A DNA stretch of 64,000 nt, taken from Leptidea sinapis. Taxonomy: Eukaryota; Arthropoda; Insecta; Lepidoptera; Pieridae. Below the pieces are notes generated by a model. The model did no database searches. It was not told the DNA's origin and worked only from the letters and a program-made list of their open reading frames with translations. Positions 26,526-39,260 of the stretch are shown here, in pieces; position 1 is the stretch's first letter; every line of letters begins with the position of its first letter. The translations under genes and the position numbers were made by a program. The DNA lies in assembly GCF_905404315.1 (NCBI RefSeq), contig NC_066279.1, positions 7,638,501 through 7,702,500 of the forward strand, in the 5' to 3' direction.

Positions 26526-29500
26526 GGCGGCCATCTTGGATTTCAAAAATGATCACAAAATCGTTCTGTGCACTCTCGAGTACCTCGGATAGGATAGCCA
26601 TATTTTTATGATCATAATCTTGCGCGGCGGCCATCTTGGATTTGAAAACTGATCACAAAAACGTTCTCAGCAAACTCGAGAAACTCGGATACGATACCCA
26701 TAATGTAGTTATCATACTTTCGAGCGGCGGCCATCTTGAATTTGAAAACTGATCACAAAATCGTTCTCTGCTCCCTCGAGAACCTCGGACACGATATCCA
26801 TATTGCTTAAATCATAATTTTATGCGGCGGCCATCTTGGATTTTTTAAAAATGATCAGAAAATCGTTCTCAGCACCCTCGAGAACCTCGGATACGATACC
26901 CATAATGTAGTTTTCATACTTTTGATTGGCGGCCATCTTGGATTTGAAAAATGATCACAAAATCGTTCTCAGCACCCTCGAGAAACTCGTATACGATACC
27001 CATAATGTAGTTATCATACTTATGAGCGGCAGCCATCTTAGATTTAAAAAATTATCTTAAAATCGTTCTCTGCACCCTCGAGAGCCTCGGACACGATATC
27101 CATATTGCTGAAATTATAATTTTGTGCGGCGGCCATCTTGGATTTGAAAAATTATCACCAAATCGTTCTCAGCACCCTCGAGAACCTCGGATACGATACC
27201 CATAATGTAGTTATCATACTTTCGAGCGGCGGCCATCTTGAATTTGAAAACTGATCACAAAATCGTTCTCTGCTCCCTCGAGAACCTCGGACACGATATC
27301 CATATTGCTTAAATCATAATATTATGCGGCGGCCATCTTGGATTTTTAAAAAATGATCAGAAAATCGTTCTCAGCACCCTCGAGAACCTCGGATACGATA
27401 CCCATAATGTAGTTTTCATACTTTTGATTGGCGGCCATCTTGGATTTGAAAACTGATCACAAAATCGTTCTCTGCACCCTCGAGAACCTCGGACACGATA
27501 TCCATATTGCTAAAATCATAATTTTATGCGGCGGCCATATTGGATTTGAAAAATGATAACAAAATCGTTCTCTGCACCCTCGAGAACCTCGGATACGATA
27601 CCCATAATGTAGCTTTCATACTTTTGAGTGAAGGCCATCTTGGTATTGAAAAATGATCACAATATCGTTCTCTGCACCCTCGAGAACCTCGGATACGATA
27701 CCCATAATGTGGTTATCATAATTTTGAGCGGCGGCCATCTTGGATTTCAAAAATGATCACAAAATCGTTCTGTGTACTCTCGAGTACCTCGGATAGGATA
27801 GCCATATTTTTATGATCATAATCTTGCGCGGCGGCAATCTTGGATTTGAAAACTGATCACAAAAACGTTCTCAGCAACCTCGAGAAACTCGGATACGATA
27901 CCCATAATGTAGTTATCATACTTTCGAGCGGCGGCCATCTTGAATTTGAAAACTGATCACAAAATCGTTCTCTGCTCCCTCGAGAACCTCGGACACGATA
28001 TCCATATTGCTTAAATCATAATTTTATGCGGCGGCCATCTTGGATTTTTTAAAAATGATCAGAAAATCGTTCTCAGCACCCTCGAGAACCTCGGATACGA
28101 TACCCATAATGTAGTTTTCATACTTTTGATTGGCGGCCATCTTGGATTTGAAAAATGATCACAAAATCGTTCTCAGCACCCTCGAGAACCTCGTATACGA
28201 TACCCATAATGTAGTTATCATACTTATGAGCGGCAGCCATCTTAGATTTAAAAAATTATCATAAAATCGTTCTCTGCACCCTCGAGAGCCTCGGACACGA
28301 TATCCATATTGCTGAAATTATAATTTTGTGCGGCGGCCATCTTGGATTTGAAAAATGATCACCAAATCGTTCTCAGCACCCTCGAGAACCTCGGATACGA
28401 TACCCATAATGTAGTTATCATACTTTCGAGCGGCGGCCATCTTGAATTTGAAAACTGATCACAAAATCGTTCTCTGCTCCCTCGAGAACCTCGGACACGA
28501 TATCCATATTGCTTAAATCATAATTTTATGCGGCGGCCATCTTGGATTTTTAAAAAATGATCAGAAAATCGTTCTCAGCACCCTCGAGAACCTCGGATAC
28601 GATACCCATAATGTAGTTTTCATACTTTTGATTGGCGGCCATCTTGGATTTGAAAAATGATCACAAAATCGTTCTCTGCACCCTCGAGAACCTCGGACAC
28701 GATATCCATATTGCTAAAATCATAATTTTATGCGGCGGCCATATTGGATTTGAAAAATGATAACAAAATCGTTCACTGCACCCTCGAGAACATCGGATAC
28801 GATACCCATAATGTAGCTTTCATACTTTTGAGTGAAGTCCATCTTGGTATTGAAAAATGATCACAATATCGTTCTCTGCACCCTCGAGAACCTCGGATAC
28901 GATACCCATAATGTGGTTATCATAATTTTTAGCGGCGGCCATCTTGGATTTAAAAAATGATCACAAAATCGTTCTGTGTACTCTCGAGTACCTCGGATAG
29001 GATAGCCATATTTTTATGATCATAATCTTGCGCGGCGGCAATCTTGGATTTGAAAACTGATCACAAAAACGTTCTCAGCAACCTCGAGAAACTCGGATAC
29101 GATACCCATAATGTAGTTATCATACTTTCGAGCGGCGGCCATCTTGAATTTGAAAACTGATCACAAAATCGTTCTCTGCTCCCTCGAGAACCTCGGACAC
29201 GATATCCATATTGCTTAAATCATAATTTTATGTGGCGGCCATCTTGGATTTTTTAAAAATGATCAGAAAATCGTTCTCAGCACCCTCGAGAACCTCGGAT
29301 ACGATACCCATAATGTAGTTTTCATACTTTTGATTGGCGGCCATCTTGGATTTGAAAAATGATCACAAAATCGTTCTCAGCACCCTCGAGAACCTCGGAT
29401 ACGATACCCATAATGTAGTTATCATACTTTTGAGCGGCGGCCATCTTGAATTTGAAAACTGATCACAAAATCGTTCTCTGCTCCCTCGAGAACCTCGGAC

Positions 29501-30038
29501 ACGATATCCATATTGCTTAAATCATAATTTAATGAGGCGGCCATCTTGGATTTTTTAAAAATGATCAGAAAATCGTTCTCAGCACCCTCGAGAACCTCGG
29601 ATACGATACCCATAATGTAGTTTTCATACTTTTGATTGGCGGCCATCTTGGATTTGAAAAATGATCACAAAATCGTTCTCTGCACCCTCGAGAACCTCGG
29701 ACACGATATCCATATTGCTAAAATCATAATTTTATGCGGCGGCCATCTTGGATTTGAAAAATGATTACAAAATCGTTCACTGCACCCTCGAGAACCTCGG
29801 ATACGATACCCATAATGTAGTTATCATACTTTTGAGCGGCGGCCATCTTAGATTTTTAAAAATGATCACAAAATCGTTCTCAGCACCCTCGAGAACCTCG
29901 GATACGATACCCATAATGTAGCTTTCATACTTTTGAGTGAAGGCCATCTTGGTATTGAAAAATGATCACAATATCGTTCTCTGCACCCTCGAGAACCTCG
30001 GATACGATACCCATAATGTGGTTATCATAATTTTTAGC
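26526..30038 (+). repeat. 3,513-bp superunit, copy 3 (tandem to copy 2)
   Basis: Directly follows copy 2 at exactly +3,513 bp. Type C monomers start at 26,526, 27,730 and 28,934 with marker bases C, T, T. The ATGAGGCGG variant recurs at 29,532, exactly 3,513 bp after its position in copy 2. This is the cleanest evidence that the three-unit superunit is itself tandemly repeated. Confidence 0.88.
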
Positions 30039-31130
30039 GGCGGCCATCTTGGATTTCAAAAATGATCACAAAATCGTTCTGTGCACTCTCGAGTACCTCG
30101 GATTGGATAGCCATATTTTTATGATCATAATCTTGCGCGGCAGCCATCTTGGATTTGAAAACTGATCACAAAAACGTTCTCAGCAACCTCGAGAAACTCG
30201 GATACGATACCCACAATGTAGTTATCATACTTTTGAGCGGCGGCCATCTTGGATTTGAAAAATGATCACAACATCGATCTCTGCACCCTCGAGAACCTCG
30301 GATACGATACCCATAATGTAGTTATCATACTTTCGAGCGGCGGCCATCTTGAATTTGAAAACTGATCACAAAATCGTTCTCTGCTCCCTCGAGAACCTCG
30401 GACACGATATCCATATTGCGTAAGTCATAATTTTATGCGGCGGCCATCTTGGATTTTTTAAAAATGATCAGAAAATCGTTCTCAGCACCCTCGAGAACCT
30501 CGGATACGATACCCATAATGTAGTTTTCATACTTTTGATTGGCGGCCATCTTGGATTTGTAAAATGATCACAAAATCGTTCTCTGCACCCTCGAGAACCT
30601 CGGACACGATATCCATATTGCTAAAATCATAATTTTATGCGGCGGCCATCTTGGATTTGAAAAATGATTACAAAATCGTTCACTGCACCCTCGAGAACCT
30701 CGGATACGATACCCATAATGAAGTTATCATACTTTTGAGCGGCGGCCATCTTAGATTTTTTAAAAATGATCACAAAATCGTTCTCAGCACCCTCGAGAAC
30801 CTCGGATACGATACCCATAATGTAGCTTTCATACTTTTGAGTGAAGGCCATCTTGGTATTGAAAAATGATCACAATATCGTTCTCTGCACCCTCAAGAAC
30901 CTCGGATACGATACCCATAATGTGGTTATCATAATTTTTAGCGGCGGCCATCTTGGATTTCAAAAATGATCACAAAATCGTTCTGTGCACTCTCGAGTAC
31001 CTCGGATAGGATAGCCATATTTTTATGATCATAATCTTGCGCGGCGGCCATCTTGGATTTGAAAACTGATCACAAAAACGTTCTCAGCAACCTCGAGAAA
31101 CTCGGATACGATACCCACAATGTAGTTATC
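27883..31130 (+). repeat. Zone B tail: continuing 1.2-kb HOR units
   Basis: HOR units continue past the end of the ~11-kb duplication. Type C monomers start at 28,934, 30,039 and 30,943, giving steps of 1,105 and 904 bp, so the last unit is a 9-mer. From ~30,337 onward this segment is shared with 50,404 onward at +20,067 bp. A private pair of changes (ATTGCGTAAGTC near 30,417) is absent from the other copies. Confidence 0.8.
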
Positions 31131-31139
31131 ATACTTTTG

Positions 31140-33637
31140 AGCGGCGGCCATCTTGGATTTGAAAAATGATCACAACATCGATCTCTGCACCCTCGAGAAC
31201 CTCGGACACGATATCCATATTGCTGAAAACATTATTATTTGCGGCAGCCCTCTTAGATTGCAAAAATGATCCCAAAATTGTTTTCTGCACCCACGAGAAC
31301 CTCGGACACGATATCCATATTGCTGAAATCATAATTTTGTGCGGCGGCAATCTTGGATTTAAAAAATGATCACAAAATCGTTCTCTGCACCCTCGAGAAC
31401 CTCGGATAGGAAACCCATATTTTTATGATCATAATATTGCGCGGCGGCCATCTTGGATTTGAAAACTGATCAAAAAACGTTCTCTGCACCCTCGAGAACC
31501 TCGGATACGATACCCATAATGTAGTTATCATACTTATGAGTGGCGGCCATCTTGGTATTGCAAAATGATCACAATATCGTTCTCTGCACCCTCGAGAACC
31601 TAGGATACGATCCCCATAATCTAATTATCATAATTTTGAGCGGCGGCCATCTTGGACTTGAAAAATGATCACAAAATCGTTCACTGCACCCTCGAAAACC
31701 TCGGATACGATACCCATAATGTAGTTATCATAATTATGAGCGGCAGCTATCTTGTATTTCAAAAATGTTCACAAAATCGTTCTGTGCACTCTCGAGAACC
31801 TCGGTTACGATACCCCTATTTTTGTGATCATAATCTTGCACGGCGGCCATCCTGGATTTGAAAAATGATCACAAAATCGTTCTCAGCACCCTCGAAAACC
31901 TCGGATACGATACCCATAATGTAGTTATCATACTTTTGAGCGGCGGCCATCTTGGATTTGAAAACTGATAACAAAATCGTTCTCTGCACCCTCGAGAACC
32001 TCGGGTACGATATCCATATTGCTGAAATCATAATTTTGTGCGGCGGCAATTTTGGATTTGAAAAATGATCACAAAATCGTTCTTTGCACCCTCGAGAACC
32101 TCGGACACGATACCCATAATCTATTTATCAAACTTTTGAGCGGCAGCCATCTCGGATTTAAAAATGATCGCAAAATTGTTTTCCGCACCCTCGAGAACCA
32201 CGGACACGATATCCATATTGCTTAAAACATAATTGTTTGCGGCAGCCCTCTTGGATTGCAAAAATGATCGAAGAATTGTTCCCTGCACCCTCGAGAACCT
32301 CGGACACGATATCCATATTGCTGAAATCATAATTTTGTGCGGCGGCCATCTTGGATTTGAAAAATGATCACCAAATCGTTCTCTGCACCCTCGAGAACCT
32401 CGGGTACGATATCTATATTGCTGAAATCATAATTTTGTGCGGCGGCCATCTTGGATTTGAAAAATGATCACAAATTCGTTCTCAGCACCCTCGAGAACTT
32501 CGGATACGATACCCATAATGTAGTTATCATACTTTTGAGCGGCGGCCATCTTGGATTTGAAAAATGATCACAAAATCGTTCTCTGCACCCTCGAGAACCT
32601 CGGGTACGATATCCATATTGCTGAAATCATAATTTTGTGCGGCGGCAATCTTGGATTTGAAAAATGATCACAAAATCGTTCTCTGCACCCTCGAGAACCT
32701 CGGGTACCATATCCATATTGCTGAAATCATAATTTTGTGCGGTGGCCATCTTGGATTTGTAAAATGATCACAAATTCGTTCTCAGCACCCTCGAGAACTT
32801 CGGATACGATACCCATAATCTAGTTATCATAATTTTGAGCGGCGGCCATCTCGGATTTAAAAATGATCCCAAAATTGTTTTCTGCACCCTCAAGAACCTC
32901 GGACACGATATCCATATTGCTTAAAACATAATTGTTTGCGGCAGCCCTCTTGGATTGCAAAAATGATCACAGAATTGTTCTCTGCACCCTCAAGAACCTC
33001 GGATACGTTACCCATAATGTTGCTATCATACTTTTGAGCGGCGGCCATCTTGGATTTGAAAATTGATCACAAAATCTTTCTCTGAACCTTAGAGAACCTC
33101 GGGTATGATATCCATATTGCTGAAAGCATATTTTGTGCGGCGGCCATCTTGGATTTGAAAAATGGTTCACAAAATCGTTCTCAGTACCCTCGAGAACCTC
33201 GTATACGATACCCATAATGTAGTTATCATACTTATGAGCGGCAGCCATCTTAGATTTAAAAAATTATCATAAAATCGTTCTCTGCACCCTCGAGAGCCTC
33301 GGACACGATATCCATATTGCTGAAATTATAATTTTGTGCGGCGGCCATCTTGGATTTGAAAACTGATCACAAAATCTTTCTCTGAACCTTAGAGAACCTC
33401 GGGTATGATATCCATATTGCTGAAAGCATAATTTTGTGCGGCGGCCATCTTGGATTTGAAAAATGGTTCACAAAATCGTTCTCAGTACCCTCGAGAACCT
33501 CGTATACGATACCCATAATGTAGTTATCATACTTATGAGCGGCAGCCATCTTAGATTTAAAAAATTATCATAAAATCGTTCTCTGCACCCTCGATAGCCT
33601 CGGACACGATATCCATATTGCTGAAATTATAATTTTG
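31140..33637 (+). repeat. Zone C HOR copy 1
   Basis: Begins at the ATCACAACATCGATC monomer context and runs through AGGAAACCC type C, GATCCCCATAATCTAATT, CTCGGTTACG, TTTGCACCC, ACCACGGACACG and TTAGAGAACC units. The same order occurs in the next copy. The left ~1.4 kb also matches 51,207-52,588 at +20,067/20,068 bp. Confidence 0.8.
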
Positions 33638-36236
33638 TGCGGCGGCCATCTTGGATTTGAAAAATGATCACAACATCGATCTCTGCACCCTCGAGAACCT
33701 CGGACACGATATCCATATTGCTGAAAACATTATTATTTGCGGCAGCCCTCTTAGATTGCAAAAATGATCCCAAAATTGTTTTCTGCACCCTCGAGAACCT
33801 CGGACACCATATCCATATTGCTAAAATTATAATTTTGTGCGGCGGACATCTTGTATTTGAAAAATGATCCCAAAATCGTTCTCTGCACCCTCGAGAACCT
33901 CGGACACGATATCCATATTGCTGAAATTATAATTTTGTGCGGCGGCAATTTTGGATTTAAAAAATGATCACAAAATCGTTCTCTGCACCCTCGAGAACCT
34001 CGGATAGGAAACCCATATTTTTATGATCATAATATTGCGCGGCGGCCATCTTGGATTTGAAAACTGATCAAAAAAACGTTCTCTGCACCCTCGAGAACCT
34101 CGGATACGATACCCATAATGTAGTTATCATACTTATGAGTGGCGGCCATCTTGGTATTGCAAAATGATCACAATATCGTTCTCTGCACCCTCGAGAACCT
34201 CGGATACGATCCCCATAATCTAATTATCATAATTTTGAGCGGCGGCCATCTTGGATTTGAAATATGATCACAAAATCGTTCACTGCACCCTCGAAAACCT
34301 CGGATACGATACCCATAATGTAGTTATCATAATTATGAGCGGCAGCTATCTTGTATTTCAAAAATGTTCACAAAATCGTTCTGTGCACTCTCGAGAACCT
34401 CGGTTACGATACCCCTATTTTTGTGATCATAATCTTGCACGGCGGCCATCCTGGATTTGAAAAATGATCACAAAATCGTTCTCAGCACCCTCGAAAACCT
34501 CGGATACGATACCCATAATGTAGTTATCATACTTTTGAGCGGCGGCCATCTTGGATTTGAAAACTGATCACAAAATCGTTCTCTGCACCCTCGAGAACCT
34601 CGGGTACGATATCCATATTGCTGAAATCATAATTTTGTGCGGCGGCAATTTTGGATTTGAAAAATGATCACAAAATCGTTCTCTGCACCCTCGAGAACCT
34701 CGGACACGATACCCATAATCTAGTTATCAAACTTTTGAGCGGCAGCCATCTCGGATTTAAAAATGATCGCAAAATTGTTTTCCGCACCCTCGAGAACCAC
34801 GGACACGATATCCATATTGCTTAAAACATAATTGTTTGCGGCAGCCCTCTTGGATTGCAAAAATGATCGAAGAATTGTTCCCTGCACCCTCGAGAACCTC
34901 GGACACGATATCCATATTGCTGAAATCATAATTTTGTGCGGCGGCCATCTTGGATTTGAAAAATGATCACCAAATCGTTCTCTGCACCCTCGAGAACCTC
35001 GGGTACGATATCCATATTGCTGAAATCATAATTTTGTGCGGCAGCCATCTTGGATTTGAAAAATGATCACAAATTCGTTCTCAGCACCCTCGAGAACTTC
35101 GGATACGATACCCATAATGTAGTTATCATACTTTTGAGCGGCGGCCATCTTGGATTTGAAAAATGATCACAAAATCGTTCTCTGCACCCTCGAGAACCTC
35201 GGGTACGATATCCATATTGCTGAAATCATAATTTTGTGCGGCGGCAATCTTGGATTTGAAAAATGATCACAAAATCGTTCTCTGCACCCTCGAGAACCTC
35301 GGGTACCATATCCATATTGCTGAAATCATAATTTTGTGCGGCGGCCATCTTGGATTTGAAAAATGATCACAAATTCGTTCTCAGCACCCTCGAGAACTTC
35401 GGATACGATACCCATAATCTAGTTATCATACTTTTGAGCGGCGGCCAACTCGGATTTAAAAATGATCCCAAAATTGTTTTCTGCACCCTCGAGAACCTCG
35501 GACACGATATCCATATTGCTTAAAACATAATTGTTTGCGGCAGCCCTCTTGGATTGCAAAAATGATCACAGAATTGTTCTCTGCACCCTCAAGAACCTCG
35601 GATACGTTACCCATAATGTTGCTATCATACTTTTGAGCGGCGGCCATCTTCGATTTGAAAACTGATCACAAAATCTTTCTCTGAACCTTAGAGAACCTCG
35701 GGTATGATATCCATATTGCTGAAAGCATAATTTTGTGCGGCGGCCATCTTGGATTTGAAAAATGGTTCACAAAATCGTTCTCAGTACCCTCGAGAACCTC
35801 GTATACGATACCCATAATGTAGCTATCATACTTATGAGCGGCAGCCATCTTAGATTTAAAAAATTATCATAAAATCGTTCTCTGCACCCTCGAGAGCCTC
35901 GGACACGATATCCATATTGCTGAAATTATAATTTTGTGCGGCGGCCATCTTGGATTTGAAAAATGATCACCAAATCGTTCTCAGCACCCTCGAGAACCTC
36001 GGATACGATACCCATATTGCTGAAATCATAATTTTGTGCGGCGGCCATCTTGGATTTGAAAAATGATCACAAATTCGTTCTCAGCACCTTCGAGAACTTC
36101 GGATACGATACCCATAATCTAGTTATCATACTTTTGAGCGGCGGCCATCTCGGATTTAAAAATGATCCCAAAATTGTTTTCTGCACCCTCGAGAACCTCG
36201 GACACGATATCCATATTGCTTAAAACATAATTGTTT
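33638..36236 (+). repeat. Zone C HOR copy 2
   Basis: Second copy, offset 2,498 to 2,599 bp from the first. It includes the part colinear with 1,775-3,905 of zone A at a constant offset of 32,410 bp. Private substitutions include GAAATATGATC near 34,260 and GGCCAACTCGG near 35,446. The right boundary is approximate because the ~700-bp sub-duplication overlaps it. Confidence 0.75.
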
Positions 36237-37734
36237 GCGGCAGCCCTCTTGGATTGCAAAAATGATCACAGAATTGTTCTCTGCACCCTCAAGAACCTCG
36301 GATACGATACCCATAATGTTGCTATCATACTTTTGAGCGGCGGCCATCTTGGATTTGAAAACTGATCACAAAATCTTTCTCTGAACCTTAGAGAACCTCG
36401 GGTACGATATCCATATTGCTGAAAGCATAATTTTGTGCGGCGGCCATCTTGGATTTGAAAAATGGTTCACAAAATCGTTCTCAGCACCCTCGAGAACCTC
36501 GTATACGATACCCATAATGTAGTTATCATACTTATGAGCGGCAGCCATCTTAGATTTAAAAAATTATCATAAAATCGTTCTCTGCACCCTCGAGAGCCTC
36601 GGACACGATATCCATATTGCTGAAATTATAATTTTGTGCGGCGGCCATCTTGGATTTGAAAAATGATCACCAAATCGTTCTCAGCACCCTAGAGAACCTC
36701 GGGTACCATATCCATATTGCTGAAATCATAATTTTGTGCGGCGGCCATCTTGGATTTGAAAAATGGTTCACAAAATCGTTCTCAGCACCCTCGAGAACCT
36801 CGTATACGATACCCATAATGTAGTTATCATACTTATGAGCGGCAGCCATCTTAGATTTAAAAAATTATCATAAAATCGTTCTCTGCACCCTCGAGAGCCT
36901 CGGACACGATATCCATAATGTAGTTATCATACTTTCGAGCGGCGGCCATCTTGAATTTGAAAAATGATCACAAATTCGTTCTCTGCACCCTCGAGAACCT
37001 CGGACACGATATCCATATTGCTTAAATCATAATTTTATGCGGCGGCCATCTTGGATTTTTTAAAAATGATCAGAAAATCGTTCTCAGCACCCTCGAGAAC
37101 CTCGGATACGATACCCATAATGTAGTTTTCATACTTTTGATTGGCGGCCATCTTGGATTTGAAAAATGATCACAAAATCGTTCACTGCACCCTCGAGAAC
37201 CTCGGATACGATACCCATAATGTAGTTATCATACTTTTGAGCGGCGGCCATCTTAGATTTTTTAAAAATGATCACAAAATCGTTCTCAGCACCCTCGAGA
37301 ACCTCGGATACGATACCCATAATGTAGCTTTCATACTTTTGAGTGAAGGCCATCTTGGAATTGAAAAATGATCACAATATCGTTCTCTGCACCCTCGAGA
37401 ACCTCGGATACGATACCCATAATCTAGTTATCATAATTTTGTGCGGCGGCCATCTTGGATTTGAAAAATGGATCACAAAATCGTTCTCAGCACCCTCGAG
37501 AACCTCGTATACGATACCCATAATGTAGTTATCATACTTATGAGCGGCAGCCATCTTAGATTTAAAAAATTATCATAAAATCGTTCTCTGCACCCTCGAG
37601 AGCCTCGGACACGATATCCATATTGCTGAAATTATAATTTTGTACGGCGGCCATCTTGGATTAGAAAAATGATCACAAAATCGTTCTCTGCACCCTCGAG
37701 AACCTCGGACACGATATCCATACTCTAGTTATCA

Positions 37735-39260
37735 TACTTTTGAGCGGCGGCCATCTCGGATTTAAAAATGATCCCAAAATTGTTTTCTGCACCCTCGAGA
37801 ACCTCGGACACGATATCCATATTACTTAAAAGATAATTCTTTGCGGCAGCCCTCTTGGATTGCAAAAATCATCACAGAATTTTTCTCTGCACCCTCGAGA
37901 ACCTCGGAAACGATACCCATAATGTAGTCATCATACTTTTGAGCGCCGGCCATCTCGGATATAAAAATGATCCCAAAATTGTTTTCTGCACCCTCGAGAA
38001 CCTCGGACACGATACCCATAATGTAGTTATCATTCTTTTGAGCGGCGGCCATCTTGGATTTTTTAAAAATGATCACAAAATCGTTCTCTGCACCCTCGAG
38101 AACCTCGAATACGATACCATAATCTAGTAATCATAATTTTTAGCGGCGTCCCTCTTGGATTTAAAAAATGATCACAAAATCGTTCTCTGCACCCTCGAGA
38201 ACCTCGGATACGACAACCATAATGTAGTTATCATAATTTTGAGCAGCGGCCATCTTGGATTTCAAAAATGATCACAAAATCGTTCTGTGCACTCTCGAGA
38301 ACCTCGGATGCAATACCCATATTTAACGACAACCATAATGTAGTTATCATAATTTTGAGCAGCGGCCATCTTGGATTTCAAAAATGATCACAAAATCGTT
38401 CTGTGCACTCTCGAGAACCTCGGATGCGATACCCATATTTTACGACAACCATAATGTAGTTATCATAATTTTGAGCAGCGGCCATCTTGGATTTCAAAAA
38501 TGATCACAAAATCGTTCTGTGCACTCTCGAGAACCTCGGATGCGATACCCATATTTTTATGATCATAATCTTGCACGGCGGCCATCTTGGATTTGAAAAC
38601 TTATCACAAAATCGTTCTCTGCACCCTCGAGAACCTCGGACACGATATCCATATTGCTAAAATTATAATTATGTGCGGCGGCCATCTTGTATTTGAAAAA
38701 TGATCACCAAATCGTTCTCAGCACCCTCGAGAACCTCGGATACGATACCCATAATGTAGTTATAATACTTATGAGCGGCAGCCATCTTGGATTTGAAAAA
38801 TGATCACAAAATCGTTCTCTGCACCCTTGAGAACCTCGGTTACGATATCCATATTGCTGAAATCATAATTTTAGGTGGCGGCCATCTTGGATTTGAAAAA
38901 TGATCACAAAATCGTTCTCGGCACCCCCGAGAACCTCGGATACGATACCCATAATGTACTTATCATAATTTTGAGCGGCGGCCATCTTGGATTTAAAAAA
39001 TGATCACAAAATCGTTCTCTGCACCCTCGAGAACCTCGGATACGATACCCATAATGTAGTTATCATAATTTTGAGCGGCAGCTATCTTGTATTTCAAAAA
39101 TGTTCACAAAATAGTTCTGTGCACTCTCAAGAACCAGGATACGATACCCATAAAGAAGTTATCATACTTTTGATGGGCGGCCAGGATTTGAAAAATGATC
39201 ACAAAATCGTTCTCAGCACCCTCGAGAACATCGGATACGATACCCATAATCTAGTTATCA
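37735..39260 (+). repeat. Zone D 1,526-bp HOR, copy 1
   Basis: Fifteen or so monomers including the 116-bp units. All landmarks recur at exactly +1,526 bp (37,822 to 39,348; 38,211 to 39,737; 38,987 to 40,513). Shared private features are GAACCTCGAATACGATACCA (with a lost C), GCACCCCCGAGAACC, GAACCAGGATACG and TAGGTGGCGG. Identity between copies looks near complete by eye. Confidence 0.9.
38211..38442 (+). repeat. 116-bp monomer, two tandem units plus a third start
   Basis: CGACAACCATAATG occurs at 38,211, 38,327 and 38,443, spaced exactly 116 bp. Each unit is a hybrid: a complete monomer whose second half runs into CCCATATTTAACGACAACC or CCCATATTTTACGACAACC, so part of a type C end is fused to the next A-type CGACAACC start. 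The third start ends in the normal CCCATATTTTTATGATC. The same tandem is present in the next 1,526-bp HOR copy. Confidence 0.88.

Larger units (their letters stand above)
17138..27882 (+). repeat. Zone B, copy 2 of the ~11-kb tandem block
   Basis: Second copy of the zone B block. It opens with a ~200-bp internal repeat (17,141 recurs at 17,341), then follows copy 1 from ~17,261. It lacks ~302 bp relative to copy 1 around 18,200-18,400. Near 21,060-21,370 it has one more 116-bp unit than copy 1 but lacks ~500 bp found at ~10,120-10,620. After that it is colinear with copy 1 at +10,745. The position equivalent to the copy 1 end is 27,882, beyond which the array continues as 1.2-kb HOR units. 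Confidence 0.85.
31131..37650 (+). repeat. Zone C: 2.5-2.6 kb HOR region
   Basis: About 65 monomers. The ATCACAACATCGATCTCTGC monomer at ~31,165 recurs at ~33,663 (+2,498 bp), and later landmarks recur at +2,599 bp (31,652 to 34,251; 32,121 to 34,720). The one-monomer change in offset marks an indel. A single-base deletion (GCATATTTTGTGC near 33,127) is private to the first copy. A further ~700-bp duplication spans ~35,412-36,111 and ~36,112-36,811. The last ~0.7 kb (36,920-37,560) resembles zones A and B. Confidence 0.8.

Noticed and set aside
17138..27882. The ~11-kb duplication purely as an assembly artefact
   Set aside because: The copies differ by several whole-monomer indels, a private patch (25,087-25,162) and scattered substitutions, which a simple duplicated contig would not show. 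Artefact is not excluded for the more nearly identical 1,526-bp and 5,574-bp repeats.
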